NCBI RefSeq assembly: GCF_000282455.1
Contig: NZ_AKJG01000044.1
Coordinates: forward strand, 1 to 64,000
Source of the DNA: Pseudomonas sp. GM74
GTDB taxonomy: Bacteria > Pseudomonadota > Gammaproteobacteria > Pseudomonadales > Pseudomonadaceae
Direction of reading: 5' to 3'
Length of the DNA stretch: 64,000 bases
Shown: positions 1 through 8,784 of the stretch, piece after piece
How positions within the stretch are numbered: the first letter of the stretch is position 1
How the letters are laid out: each line of letters opens with the position of its first letter
Position numbers and translations under genes: made by a program
The notes under the pieces: generated by a model
Told to the model about the DNA's origin: nothing
The model's database searches: none
Seen by the model: only the letters and a program-made list of their open reading frames with translations

Positions 1-180
1 GCGCGCCAATCCCCGGATGAACACCTCCACTCAGCCTCCCGAGGGGGCGGGTGGATCAAGATCAAGAGCTGCAGGCGAGCTAACGCTCGGCCTGTTGAGT
101 GGTGAGGAGCAGTCGGTGTATGCCGCTTTTTCCTTTGCTTCTCTGTGGGAGCGGGCTTGCCCGCGAAGGCGTCCTGTCAA
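1..180. other. Left edge, no supportable gene
   Basis: This stretch runs from the window edge to the stop codon of the EAL/GGDEF gene. All three plus frames are short or run into the REP element, and nothing has a convincing ribosome binding site. A short plus-strand frame ends at the TGA at 18-20 and could be the last codons of a gene lying mostly outside the window. The only recognisable item is the REP sequence listed separately. Confidence 0.4.
144..169. repeat. Single REP element
   Basis: The sequence carries the GTGGGAGCGGGCTTGC core followed by CCGCGAAGGC, the P. fluorescens-type repetitive extragenic palindrome. It is a lone copy just beyond the stop codon of the minus-strand EAL/GGDEF gene, so it could act as a 3' transcript-stabilising hairpin. 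Confidence 0.85.
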
Positions 181-1971
181 TCACCGCTGCCCCATCAGGC
201 ATGCACCTTCACGTTCCTGCACCGCCAGACTATCAATCACATGCACGCTATAGCCCTGCACATTCTTCGCATGGTGCTTGGCTTGTGACGCCATTTCCGC
301 CAGCAGGCTCGCATCGAGTTGTCCACAGGCCTGTGGATGCAAATGCACCACGCCGATCGACAGCGACAACAACGCAAACTCCTGCCGCACGCCCTGGCGA
401 TTTGGTGCGATGAAGCATCCGGCCTCCAGGTGTTCGCTGCGGTAGAAACGTCGGCACTGGCTCTGGAAGTCGTCGAGCAACTGGTTCAAACGTTTGCGCC
501 AGTCTTCCGGGCCGAGTACCAGCAGGAAATCATCGCCGCCGATGTGGCCGACGAAGTCGCGGGACGGGTCGACGCGGTCGTTCAGGCATTGCGCCAGGCA
601 CAGCAGGACTTCGTCGCCACGACCATAGCCGTAGATGTCGTTGAAGGGCTTGAAGCTATCAATGTCCACGTAGCAGATCACCGATTCCCGTCGCTGTTGC
701 AGCAGCCGTGTCAGGCATTGCCGGATCGGTACGTTGCCCGGAAGCAAGGTCAGCGGGTTGGCGTAGCGGGCCTGCTGGATCTTCAGTTCCGTGATCAGCT
801 TGAGCACGTCAATCACCCGCCCCAACCCCAGATAACCGCCGTTGAGGGTGATGATGAAGTCTTCTTCGATGCGCTGGCGGGCACGGCTGGTGATCAGTCG
901 GCTGACCTGTTGCAGGGATTGGCTCAGTTCGACGGCGAGGAAGTCATCGTTCATCAGGCGGCTGATGGGCTTGCGGGCGAACAGGTCGGTGGCAAAGGGC
1001 TTGAGCAGGGCGTCGGAGAGCGAATGACGATGGACGATACCGCAGGGCTGACCCTGTTCGTCCAGGACTGCCAGCGAGTTCAGGTTGGCCTGGCGGCGAA
1101 AGGCTTCGAGCACCATGGCGGTCGGGGTGTCCCGGTTCACCGCGGGGAGTTCGTTGAGCAGGGCGCTGAGGTCGCTGCCGTCTTCGCTCAGTACAACGGC
1201 GGTGTTGTCCTGTCGGGGCATCAATGCCCGGGCATCCCGTGGCGGGTGTTCCTGAGGGCGGCAAAGCAGATAGCCCTGCACCAGGTCCACGCCCATTTCG
1301 GTCAGCACCGTGAGTTCTTCGGCTAGCTCGATACCTTCGGCAATGACTTGTGCCCGCGAGGCCTTGGCGATTTGCAGGATCGAGCCGACGAACTCGCGCT
1401 TGAGCGCATCCTGATGAATGCCATCAATGAAATGCCGGTCGATTTTCACGTAATCAGGCCGCAGTTCGGACCACAAGCGTAAACTCGAATAGCCCGCCCC
1501 CAGATCATCCAGCGCAATCGAAAACCCCATCGCCCGATAGTGATGCAGGGCGGTTTGCAGCAACTGGAAGTCGTCCGTCGGCGTCTGCTCCGTGAGCTCG
1601 ATGACCACCTGGCTTGGCGGAATGCCGAAGTCTTGCAGCAATTGCAAGGTGCGCCCTGGTTGATGGGCCGCTTCGAGCAGGGACTCCGGGGACACGTTAA
1701 GGAACAACAGACCAGGCAGTTGTTGTTCATTGAAGCGTCGGCAAGCGCTTTCGCGGCAGGCAATTTCCAGTTCGCTCAGGCGTCCGGCCTGACGGGCGAC
1801 GGCGAACAGGGCGACAGGAGAGTGCAGAGGGCTGTTGGAGGGGCCGCGACTGAGGGCTTCGTAACCGAGGATACGTCGTTCAGAGAGGCTGATGATCGGT
1901 TGGAACAGACTGTGCAAACCGCTTTGACTCAGGATCGAGCTCAAGGCACTCAGCTGTTCGGTTGTGGTCAT
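181..1971 (-). CDS. EAL-CBS-GGDEF cyclic-di-GMP signalling protein
   Basis: A soluble protein of 596 aa with an N-terminal EAL phosphodiesterase domain (about 15-245), a pair of CBS modules (about 275-400) and a C-terminal GGDEF diguanylate cyclase domain (about 415-580). The EAL domain keeps EAL at 38-40, ELTEQ, DDLGAGYSS, KID and AEGIE, so metal and substrate binding look intact. The GGDEF signature is GGDDF at 478-482, and no RxxD inhibitory site stands five residues before it. CBS pairs usually bind adenosine nucleotides, so the protein may link energy status to c-di-GMP turnover; which activity dominates cannot be read from sequence. I chose the ATG at 1971 over an in-frame upstream start at 2025 because the latter lies across the terminator hairpin and adds unrelated residues. 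Confidence 0.9.
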   Translation of the reverse strand: MTTTEQLSALSSILSQSGLHSLFQPIISLSERRILGYEALSRGPSNSPLHSPVALFAVARQAGRLSELEIACRESACRRFNEQQLPGLLFLNVSPESLLEAAHQPGRTLQLLQDFGIPPSQVVIELTEQTPTDDFQLLQTALHHYRAMGFSIALDDLGAGYSSLRLWSELRPDYVKIDRHFIDGIHQDALKREFVGSILQIAKASRAQVIAEGIELAEELTVLTEMGVDLVQGYLLCRPQEHPPRDARALMPRQDNTAVVLSEDGSDLSALLNELPAVNRDTPTAMVLEAFRRQANLNSLAVLDEQGQPCGIVHRHSLSDALLKPFATDLFARKPISRLMNDDFLAVELSQSLQQVSRLITSRARQRIEEDFIITLNGGYLGLGRVIDVLKLITELKIQQARYANPLTLLPGNVPIRQCLTRLLQQRRESVICYVDIDSFKPFNDIYGYGRGDEVLLCLAQCLNDRVDPSRDFVGHIGGDDFLLVLGPEDWRKRLNQLLDDFQSQCRRFYRSEHLEAGCFIAPNRQGVRQEFALLSLSIGVVHLHPQACGQLDASLLAEMASQAKHHAKNVQGYSVHVIDSLAVQEREGACLMGQR

Positions 1972-1992
1972 GGCGATCTCTGGCAATAAAAA

Positions 1993-2036
1993 AAGGACCG
2001 GGCGTGCCCTTGGTAAAAAGAGCACGCCCGGTCCTT
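1993..2036 (-). terminator. Rho-independent terminator of prc
   Basis: A perfect 15-bp inverted repeat (AAGGACCGGGCGTGC and its complement, 14-nt loop) is followed on the minus strand by a run of seven T. It lies about 80 bp past the prc stop codon and just ahead of the EAL/GGDEF start, so it should separate the two transcripts. Confidence 0.9.
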
Positions 2037-2116
2037 TATTTCACGACAGAATGATGACTGTATGATGACGCTACAGGGGCGTCAGCATTAAATTGCCATC
2101 ACTTGTTTGTGCAAAC

Positions 2117-4231
2117 TCAGTGCTTGGCCACTGCCGTGTTGAGTTTCAGGTAGTCCAGCAGAATCCGCCCGGTTTCGCTGAGGTAGGCGTCGTCTTCCGG
2201 TTTGGTCTTGTCATCATCGGCCGCAATGGCGTCCTCGTCTTCTTTCTTCAACTCTTTGAGCGGTTCTTCGCCCTTGGCCTTGCGACGGATGTTTTCCATG
2301 GCCAGCTGTTTGGCTTCGATGTCGGCGTGTTGGGCACGACGGTCGACTTCATTGAGGCTGACGGTTTTCTCGGCCATCAGTTTCTGCGCCAGGGCCAGCT
2401 TGTCGCGAATGAACACGAACTCCGCATCTTTGGCCGTACGCATGTCGTGCTCGGACTGGAGCTGCGAAATATACGGCTTGAACGGGTCGAGCGCAGGTTT
2501 GATCGCCGCCTTGATGGTGTCCCACGGCATGGCTTCCGGCAGGGCGCTTTCACCGATTTCCTTGGTGTCGATGATCGACGGGTAATCGATGTCCGGCAAG
2601 ACGCCCTGATGCTGGGTGCTCTGTCCGGAAACCCGGTAGAACTTGGCCAGGGTCAACTTCAGTTCGCCATGGTTGAGCGGCTGAATGGTCTGCACGGTGC
2701 CTTTGCCGAAGGTCTGGCCGCCGATGATCAGTGCACGGTGGTAGTCCTGCATGGCGCCGGCAAAAATCTCCGAAGCCGAGGCGGACAGGCGGTTGACCAG
2801 CAACGCCATCGGGCCCTTGTAGAACGCGCCCGGGTTTTCATCTTCCAGGACATCAACCCGGCCATCGGCGTTACGCACGAGCACGGTCGGACCTTTGTCG
2901 ATGAACAGGCTGGTCAGCTCGGTGGCCTCTTGCAAGGAGCCGCCGCCGTTGTTGCGCAGGTCGATGACCACGCCGTCGACTTTCTCTTTCTGCAACTCGG
3001 TCAGCAGTTTCTTGACGTCCCGGGTGGTGCTCTTGTAATCCGGATCGCCGGCACGGAAGGCCTTGAAGTCCAGATAGAACGCCGGGATCTCGATAACGCC
3101 GAGCTTGTAGTCCTTGCCGTCCTGCTTCAGGTTCAAGACCGATTTCTTCACGGCCTGGTCTTCAAGCTTCACCGCTTCACGGGTGATCGGCACGATCTTG
3201 GTGGTCTGGTCGTTCGGCGCATTGCTGGCCGGGATGACTTCCAGGCGCACCACGGTGCCCTTCGGACCACGGATCAGCTTGACCACTTCGTCCAGGCGCC
3301 AGCCCACGACGTCGACCATTTCCTTGTTGCCCTGGGCAACGCCGATGATCTTGTCGGCCGGTGCAACCTGCTTGGTCTTGTCCGCCGGACCTGCCGGCAC
3401 CAGGCGCACGACTTTCACCTGGTCGTTATCACTCTGCAACACGGCGCCGATGCCCTCGAGGGACAAGCTCATGTTGATGTCGAAGTTCTCCGCGTTATCC
3501 GGCGACAGATAGTTGGTGTGCGGGTCGTAGGACATGGCGAAGGTGTTGATGTACGCCTGGAAGATGTCTTCCGCGCGGGTCTGGTCCAGGCGCGCCAACT
3601 GGTTCTTGTATCGCTTGGTCAGGGTTTCCTGGATCTGCTTGGAATCCTTGCCGGCGATCCTCTGACGCAGGACTTCGTCCTTGACGCGTTTACGCCACAG
3701 GTCGTCGAGTTCCGCGGTGGATTTGAGCCAAGGGGCGTCCTTGCGGTCGATCAGCAAGGTTTCCTTGGTGGTGAAGTCGATCTTGTCGACGCCCTTGTTC
3801 AGCTCGGCAAGGGCGAAGTCCAGACGCGCCTTGACGCGGTCCAGGTAGCGCTTGTAGATGGTGAACCCGGCGTTCAGGTCGCCGCTCTTGAGGAAATCGT
3901 CGAACTGCGTCTTCCACTTGTCGAATTCGGCAATGTCGCTGGCCATGAAGTAGCTGCGCGACGGATCCAGCAGCTTGAGGTAGCTGTCGTAGATGATTAC
4001 CGAGCGTGCGTCATCGAGTGGCGGCTTGCTGTAGTGGTGGCGCTTGAGCAACTCCACGACGTTCAGGCTGGCGATCACTTCGTCACGATCGGGTTGAAGC
4101 TTGTCCCAGCTATTGGCTGCGAATGTATTGCTCGACATCGGCAGCAAGCCGATACCGATGAACAAGGCGAGGGCAGTGCTGGGGAACAGATGCTTCATGC
4201 TGATTCGACGCGGGGACAATTGATAACGCAT
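2117..4231 (-). CDS. prc: Carboxy-terminal processing protease Prc (S41A)
   Basis: A periplasmic tail-specific protease of 704 aa (E. coli Prc is 682). It degrades proteins with exposed non-polar C-termini; in pseudomonads the Prc/AlgO homologue also acts in MucA turnover and envelope stress. A signal peptide ends near the AAN at about 40, a PDZ domain lies near 250-345, and the Ser/Lys dyad is visible as SASASEIF (catalytic Ser about 485) and TFGKGTVQ (Lys about 510), with the 25-residue spacing seen in E. coli. A lysine-rich acidic tail follows. The next in-frame ATG (4198, MKHLFPST) would give a more compact signal peptide and may be the true start. Transcribed divergently from the quinone oxidoreductase gene. 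Confidence 0.95.
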   Translation of the reverse strand: MRYQLSPRRISMKHLFPSTALALFIGIGLLPMSSNTFAANSWDKLQPDRDEVIASLNVVELLKRHHYSKPPLDDARSVIIYDSYLKLLDPSRSYFMASDIAEFDKWKTQFDDFLKSGDLNAGFTIYKRYLDRVKARLDFALAELNKGVDKIDFTTKETLLIDRKDAPWLKSTAELDDLWRKRVKDEVLRQRIAGKDSKQIQETLTKRYKNQLARLDQTRAEDIFQAYINTFAMSYDPHTNYLSPDNAENFDINMSLSLEGIGAVLQSDNDQVKVVRLVPAGPADKTKQVAPADKIIGVAQGNKEMVDVVGWRLDEVVKLIRGPKGTVVRLEVIPASNAPNDQTTKIVPITREAVKLEDQAVKKSVLNLKQDGKDYKLGVIEIPAFYLDFKAFRAGDPDYKSTTRDVKKLLTELQKEKVDGVVIDLRNNGGGSLQEATELTSLFIDKGPTVLVRNADGRVDVLEDENPGAFYKGPMALLVNRLSASASEIFAGAMQDYHRALIIGGQTFGKGTVQTIQPLNHGELKLTLAKFYRVSGQSTQHQGVLPDIDYPSIIDTKEIGESALPEAMPWDTIKAAIKPALDPFKPYISQLQSEHDMRTAKDAEFVFIRDKLALAQKLMAEKTVSLNEVDRRAQHADIEAKQLAMENIRRKAKGEEPLKELKKEDEDAIAADDDKTKPEDDAYLSETGRILLDYLKLNTAVAKH

Positions 4232-4285
4232 ATTAGGCCGTCTTTGAAGTCGCCGGTTCTTTGGGAGCCGGTCGCATAATGCAAA

Positions 4286-4310
4286 AAGCCCGGCGCTATA
4301 GCTTCGGGCT
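4286..4310. other. Hairpin between divergent prc and oxidoreductase genes
   Basis: AGCCCG and CGGGCT arms with a 12-nt loop are flanked by an A run, giving a terminator-like stem on the minus strand. Its place between two divergent starts is odd for a terminator; it may be fortuitous or affect the leader of prc. Confidence 0.35.
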
Positions 4311-4336
4311 CAGTCCAGACTCACTATGGAGGCACT

Positions 4337-5299
4337 GTGAAAGCATTGCAAGGCGTTGACGGTCAAGTGGTGTGGGTTGAAGAGCCGAGTCCTGCGTGCG
4401 ATGTAGGACAAGTTCGTATACGAGTGGCGGCAGCGGGTCTCAATCGCGCCGATTTATTGCAGAAAGCGGGCCTTTACCCGCCACCACCGGGGGCCAGTCA
4501 AGTGCTTGGTCTAGAGTGCTCGGGGGTCATCAGCGAGGTTGGCGCCGGCTCCTCCTGGCAGGTTGGCGATCGGGTTTGCGCCTTGCTGGCCGGGGGCGGG
4601 ATGGCCGAAGAGGTGGTTGTCGACGGGCGGCATGTGCTGCCGGTTCCCGACGGACTGTCATTGGTCGAGGCGGCTGCGTTGCCCGAAGTTTATGCAACAG
4701 TCTGGCTGAATGTGTTTCAACTGGCTGCGCTCAAACCGGGTCAGAAAGTTCTTCTGCATGCCGGGGCAAGTGGAATCGGTTCAGCGGCCATTCAGCTGTG
4801 CAAGGCGTTCGGCAACCCGTGTTGGGTCAGTGTTGGCTCCGCCGAGCGATTGGCGTACTGCGAAGCGCTGGGCGCCCAAGGCGGCGTGGTGCGTAATGAC
4901 GATCTGGAGAGCCTGCGGGATCTGGGGCCGTTCGACGTGATTCTCGATCCGGTGGGCGGTAATTATGCGGCTTTGAACCTCAAGCTGCTGGCCCAGGATG
5001 GCCGTTGGGTGTTGATCGGTCTGATGGGCGGCCGCGAGGCCAAGCTGGATCTGGCCCAGGTGCTGGCCAAGCGCGTGCAGTTGCTGGGTTCGACCCTGCG
5101 CAGCCGCGACGATCAATTCAAGGCCGATCTGTTCAGTGATTTGAGCCAGCATGTCTGGCCGCTGTTTGCCGAGGGACGGTTGAGTCCGCAACTGGCCAGG
5201 ACATTCCCGATCAAGGATGCCGAGGCGGCGTTTGCCGAGCTGGCGAGTAACAATGTGGCGGGGAAAGTTGTATTGGTGATAAATGAAAGCTTGAGCTGA
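4337..5299 (+). CDS. NAD(P)H-quinone oxidoreductase, PIG3-type
   Basis: A 320-aa zinc-independent medium-chain dehydrogenase/reductase of the QOR/PIG3 subfamily, predicted to reduce quinones with NADPH in the cytoplasm. The N-terminal GroES-like domain carries the typical AAGLNRADLLQKAGLYPPPP segment, and the Rossmann domain has the HAGASGIGSAAIQL nucleotide-binding loop near 140-155. Zinc-ligand cysteines of alcohol dehydrogenases are absent, as expected. The start is GTG at 4337, supported by GGAGG four bases upstream. It reads alone and is followed by a REPIN, then a convergent HAD gene. Confidence 0.92.
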   Translation: MKALQGVDGQVVWVEEPSPACDVGQVRIRVAAAGLNRADLLQKAGLYPPPPGASQVLGLECSGVISEVGAGSSWQVGDRVCALLAGGGMAEEVVVDGRHVLPVPDGLSLVEAAALPEVYATVWLNVFQLAALKPGQKVLLHAGASGIGSAAIQLCKAFGNPCWVSVGSAERLAYCEALGAQGGVVRNDDLESLRDLGPFDVILDPVGGNYAALNLKLLAQDGRWVLIGLMGGREAKLDLAQVLAKRVQLLGSTLRSRDDQFKADLFSDLSQHVWPLFAEGRLSPQLARTFPIKDAEAAFAELASNNVAGKVVLVINESLS

Positions 5300-5310
5300 C
5301 AACGCTGAAC

Positions 5311-5401
5311 CTGCGGGATCGGGCTTGCTCGCGAAAGCAGTGCGTCATTCAACGATGTATTGACTGATTCGACGCCTTCGCGAGCAAGCCCGCTCCCACA
5401 G
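5311..5401. repeat. REPIN (paired inverted REPs), copy A
   Basis: Two inverted REP units flank a short spacer between the convergent oxidoreductase and HAD genes. From about 5331 to 5400 it is almost identical to the REPIN at 9636-9724, spacer included, with one difference noticed near 5339. The left arm here is degenerate (CTGCGGGATCGGGC in place of GTGGGAGCGGGC). Confidence 0.9.
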
Positions 5402-5413
5402 GGGGGGCTTGCG

Positions 5414-6067
5414 TTATTTCCAGGTATGGATCGGCCAGCCCGCCTTTTCGGCGTGCTCGCGCAACACCGGATCCGGGTTGACCGCGTGGGGGAAATCCAC
5501 CTTCAGCAACAGCGGCAGGTCGTTGCGTGAGTCGGAATAGAAACTCGCGCCTTCGAGGTTTTCCTCCTCTGCATCCAGCCACTCCAGCAAGCGGGTGATC
5601 TTGCCTTCGCGGTAGGTCAGGGTGCCAACGGTGTGGCCGGTGTAAACGCCATGGGCCACTTCCAGTTCGATGCCGAGAATCTCGTCGATGCCCAGACGCT
5701 CGGCAATGGGGCCGACCAGATGGGTGCCCGAGGCCGAGATCACCAGGATCCGGTCGCCGGCCTTGCGATGGGCGGCGATGGTTTTGGTGGCATCACTGAA
5801 AATGATCGGCTCGATGTAGTCTTCCACCCACGGGCCAACCAGGTGCGCGACTTCTTCAGGTGTACGACCAATCAACGGCTCCAGGCTGAAGGCCATGTAG
5901 TCCTCCATGGCCAGATGGCCCCTGCCGTACGCATCCATCAACTCCTTGTCGCGACGCAGGAACGATTCGCCATCGACCCAGCCGAGGCGGACCATTTGCT
6001 CGCTCCACAGTGAGGCGCAGTCGCCGTGGATCAGGGTTTCATCCAGATCAAAAATTGCCAGGGCCAT
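5414..6067 (-). CDS. HAD-IB family phosphatase (SerB-like)
   Basis: A 217-aa cytosolic HAD subfamily IB hydrolase. Motif I is FDLDETLIHGD near the N-terminus (nucleophile and general acid Asp), motif II is VISASGT, and motif IV is SDSRNDLP, all intact; the helical cap inserted after motif I is typical of IB. Relatives include phosphoserine and histidinol-phosphate phosphatases, but the substrate cannot be assigned. It is the last gene on the strand after the ABC/phosphatase cluster, about 100 bp past it and across a palindromic repeat, so it may release phosphate from the imported compound. I used the ATG at 6067, which begins MALAIFDLDET and has GAGAGAA upstream; an earlier in-frame ATG at 6100 lies in the repeat. 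Confidence 0.88.
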   Translation of the reverse strand: MALAIFDLDETLIHGDCASLWSEQMVRLGWVDGESFLRRDKELMDAYGRGHLAMEDYMAFSLEPLIGRTPEEVAHLVGPWVEDYIEPIIFSDATKTIAAHRKAGDRILVISASGTHLVGPIAERLGIDEILGIELEVAHGVYTGHTVGTLTYREGKITRLLEWLDAEEENLEGASFYSDSRNDLPLLLKVDFPHAVNPDPVLREHAEKAGWPIHTWK

Positions 6068-6078
6068 CGGGTTCTCTC

Positions 6079-6170
6079 TGAGAACAGCTGCAAGCTGCAA
6101 GCTGCAAGAAGTGGATTGGAGTGGTCAGCAGCTTACAGCTTGAAGCTTGTCGCTTGCAGCTGCTTTCAAG
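6079..6170. repeat. AGCTGCAAGC-type palindromic repeat
   Basis: Tandem CTGCAAG units at about 6083-6106 are mirrored by CTTGAAGCTTGTCGCTTGCAGC at about 6139-6161, separated by a spacer. It fills most of the gap between the HAD gene and the ABC ATPase gene and could form a long imperfect hairpin in the operon transcript. It is a different family from the GTGGGAGCGGGC REPs. Confidence 0.65.
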
Positions 6171-7155
6171 CTACCTCACACAGGGCCGTCGGATCGATGG
6201 AAAGCGCCAGGCGCTGACCATCGGGATGCAGGTCGGCCGCCGAGCGGTTCAGCACATCCACCACCAATTCCACGCCCCGGGCTTCGACCCGGTAGCGAAT
6301 CACGTTGCCCAGCAGGCTGTGGCTGCGTATCTGTGCGTCCAGTTCGCCGTTAAGGCTCAGTTCGATGGCTTCCGGGCGAATGGCGATGCGCTTGCTGATC
6401 GGTCGCTGCAGCAGCTTCGAAGCGCTGTCGGCATCCAGCAGGTTGTAGTTGCCGATGAAACCGGCGGCGAACACATCCACCGGCGCAGTGTAGAGGGTTT
6501 CGGCGTCGCCGCTTTGTACGATTTTTCCCTGATTCATCAGGAAAATCCGGTCAGACATGGTCAGGGCTTCCTCCTGATCGTGTGTGACGAAAATCGTGGT
6601 CAGGCCCAGTTCGCGCTGGATCTGACGGATCTGTTCGCGCAGGTGCTTGCGAATGCGCGCATCCAGCGCCGACAGCGGTTCGTCCAGCAGCAACAGGCGT
6701 GGCCGGGTCACCAGCGAGCGGGCGAGGGCGACGCGCTGGCATTGGCCACCGGACAGCTGATGTGGATAGCGTGCGGCGAAGTCCTGCAACTCCACCAGTT
6801 TCAGTACTTCGGCGACGCGTTTGTGGCTGTCATCGGCATTGACCTTTTGCATGCGCAGACCAAAGGCGACGTTTTGCTCCACGGTCATGTTGGGGAACAG
6901 CGCATAGCTCTGGAACACCATGCCGATCCCGCGTTTCTGTGGGCTCACCGGCACGATATCGGCGCCATCGAGCAGGATTTTGCCGCCATCCACCGAAGTC
7001 AGGCCGGCGATGCAGCGCAGCAGGGTGGATTTGCCGCAGCCGGACGGGCCGAGCAGGGTGACGAACTCACCTTTCTGGATTTCGCAATTGATGTCGCTGA
7101 ACACCGTGGTGCCGGCGAAGCTTTTCTGAAGATGTTGGACGCTGACATAGCTCAT
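6166..7155 (-). CDS. ABC transporter ATP-binding protein
   Basis: A 329-aa ATPase of the spermidine/ferric-iron/2-aminoethylphosphonate importer class. Walker A is GPSGCGKST near 37-45, the signature is LSGGQCQRVALARSL, Walker B is LLLLDEPLSALD, and the switch His is in FVTHDQEEAL. The C-terminal ~90 residues form a TOBE-like regulatory domain. Its start overlaps the stop codon of the upstream permease gene by 4 bp, so the two are translationally coupled. Substrate is inferred only from context: the neighbouring phosphatase, binding protein and UTRA regulator suggest a phosphorus-containing organic compound. Confidence 0.92.
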   Translation of the reverse strand: MSYVSVQHLQKSFAGTTVFSDINCEIQKGEFVTLLGPSGCGKSTLLRCIAGLTSVDGGKILLDGADIVPVSPQKRGIGMVFQSYALFPNMTVEQNVAFGLRMQKVNADDSHKRVAEVLKLVELQDFAARYPHQLSGGQCQRVALARSLVTRPRLLLLDEPLSALDARIRKHLREQIRQIQRELGLTTIFVTHDQEEALTMSDRIFLMNQGKIVQSGDAETLYTAPVDVFAAGFIGNYNLLDADSASKLLQRPISKRIAIRPEAIELSLNGELDAQIRSHSLLGNVIRYRVEARGVELVVDVLNRSAADLHPDGQRLALSIDPTALCEVA

Positions 7156-7952
7156 TCGCTTTTGTCCCTGTTCAAGATATTGGCAATCCAGGTCAGAACC
7201 AGCACAAAGAAGAAGTAGGAAATCACCAGCGCACTGGTGAAATGACCGCTGCTGTTGCGCATGTTGTTGAGGTAGACCTGCAGGGTTTCGTAGCGGGTGC
7301 CGACGAGGATGTTGGCGAACACGAACTCACCGAACAGGAACGAGAACGACAGCAGCAGCGCTACCATCAGGCCCTTGCGCAGGTTCGGCAGCACCACCAG
7401 GAAGGCGGCTTGCCAGGTGCTGGCGCCGAGCAACTGGGCGGCGTCCATCAGGTCGCGCAGGTTGATCGCTTGCAGGTTGTTGGTGATCGCCCGGTACATG
7501 AACGGCAGCGCCACGGTGAAGTAGCAACCGATCAGAATCCACGGCGTCCCGACCATGGCGAATGGTCCGGAACCGTAGAGCTGCAACAGCCCCACCGACG
7601 ACACCACCGGCGGCACGGCGAAGGGCAGCAGGATCAGGATGTTCATCAGCGCGTCGAGTTTCGGGAAGTGGTAGTGCACCACGAACAGCAGCGGCAGAAT
7701 CAGCACCACCGAAAGAATCAGCGAGCCGACGCAGACCAGCAGCGATTGTCCGAACGCATTCAGGAAGCGCGGATCGCTCCACAGCTGGATGTACCACTTG
7801 AGGGTGAAACCGCTGGGCAGGATGGTCGCCGACCAACTGCTGGCGATCGAGTAGATCAGCGTGCCGGCCAGCGGCAACAGCAGGATGGCAAACAGCAAGT
7901 ACACCACGACGCGGTGGTAGACACCGGCGGGCCCCAGTTCAGCGCGAGACAT
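7152..7952 (-). CDS. ABC transporter permease (second)
   Basis: A 266-aa inner-membrane permease of the binding-protein-dependent transport (PotC/ThiP-like) family with about six hydrophobic segments. The cytoplasmic EAA-type loop, which contacts the ATPase, is visible around LLGASTWQAAFLVVLPNLRKG. It overlaps the ATPase gene by 4 bp and the other permease gene by 14 bp. It should form the transmembrane channel as a heterodimer with the product of the next gene. Confidence 0.9.
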   Translation of the reverse strand: MSRAELGPAGVYHRVVVYLLFAILLLPLAGTLIYSIASSWSATILPSGFTLKWYIQLWSDPRFLNAFGQSLLVCVGSLILSVVLILPLLFVVHYHFPKLDALMNILILLPFAVPPVVSSVGLLQLYGSGPFAMVGTPWILIGCYFTVALPFMYRAITNNLQAINLRDLMDAAQLLGASTWQAAFLVVLPNLRKGLMVALLLSFSFLFGEFVFANILVGTRYETLQVYLNNMRNSSGHFTSALVISYFFFVLVLTWIANILNRDKSE

Positions 7953-8784
7953 GGTAGCTCCTCTTCAACAGCAACTGATGCACGATGGTCACCAGGGTCA
8001 TCAAGGCCACCAGCACCACGGCCAGGGCGCTGGCCAGGTTCGGGTCCAGGGAGATGTCACCGGACACCATCGCCGCAATACGGATCGGCAGCACGTTGAA
8101 GTTGCCGGTGGTCAGGGCGTACACCGTAGCGTAGGCACCGAGGGCGTTAGCCAGCAGGATAACGAAGGTACCCAGCAGTGCCGGCGTCAACACCGGCAAG
8201 CCGATGTGCCGCCAGTACTGCCAACCGTCGGCGCCGAGCAGTGAAGCCGATTCACGCCAGTCTTCGCGCAGCGCATCGAAGGCCGGGTACAGCAGCAGCA
8301 CGCCGAGGGGAATCTGGAAGTAGGTGTAGAGAATGATCAACCCGGTTTTCGAGTACAGGTTGAAGTCCTGAATGATTCCGGCCTGCTTGAGCATGATGGT
8401 GAAGCTGCCGTTGAAGCCGAGCAGAATGATGAACGCGAAGGCCAGGGGCACGCCGGCGAAGTTGCTGGTCATGTTGGCGAAGGCGTTGACGAAGTTGCGC
8501 AGTTTCGAATCGACCCGACGCAGGGAGTAGGCGCCCAGTATTGCGATGACGATCCCGAACACGCTGGACCAGAAGCTGATCTCAAGGCTGTACTGGATGG
8601 CCTGCAGGTAAAACTTCGAGCTGAAGATTTTGCTGAAGTTGGCCAGGCCCCAGCCGAACTCTTCCGATTGCAGGCTGTTGATCATCACCCAGGTCAGCGG
8701 TGCGATTTCGAACACGATGAAGAACAGCGCGAACGGGACCAGGCATAAGGCTGCCAGCCATTTACTGCGGGTCATGGCATTCAC
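7939..8784 (-). CDS. ABC transporter permease (first)
   Basis: A 281-aa inner-membrane permease of the PotB-like family with about six membrane segments and an EAA loop around SASLLGADGWQYWRHIGLP. The start I give is GTG at 8784, which overlaps the stop codon of the phosphatase gene by 4 bp (GTGA); an ATG nine bases further in (8775, MTRSKWL) is a possible alternative. It partners with the permease encoded immediately downstream. Confidence 0.9.
   Translation of the reverse strand: MNAMTRSKWLAALCLVPFALFFIVFEIAPLTWVMINSLQSEEFGWGLANFSKIFSSKFYLQAIQYSLEISFWSSVFGIVIAILGAYSLRRVDSKLRNFVNAFANMTSNFAGVPLAFAFIILLGFNGSFTIMLKQAGIIQDFNLYSKTGLIILYTYFQIPLGVLLLYPAFDALREDWRESASLLGADGWQYWRHIGLPVLTPALLGTFVILLANALGAYATVYALTTGNFNVLPIRIAAMVSGDISLDPNLASALAVVLVALMTLVTIVHQLLLKRSYHVSR

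Noticed and set aside
1972-2025. Extended N-terminus for the EAL/GGDEF protein
   Set aside because: The extension would be translated across the prc terminator hairpin and adds residues unlike the family; ATG 1971 fits better.
2093-4279. A 728-aa open frame on the plus strand opposite prc
   Set aside because: It mirrors the prc gene codon for codon, has no ribosome binding site or domain, and GC-rich genes of this kind always give long antisense frames.
4286-4310. Hairpin as a tRNA or riboswitch
   Set aside because: Only a single short stem is present, with no cloverleaf and no conserved aptamer features.
5311-5401. Repeated short palindromes across the window as a CRISPR array
   Set aside because: The units are dispersed one or two per gap, inverted, and lack regular spacers; they are REP/REPIN elements.
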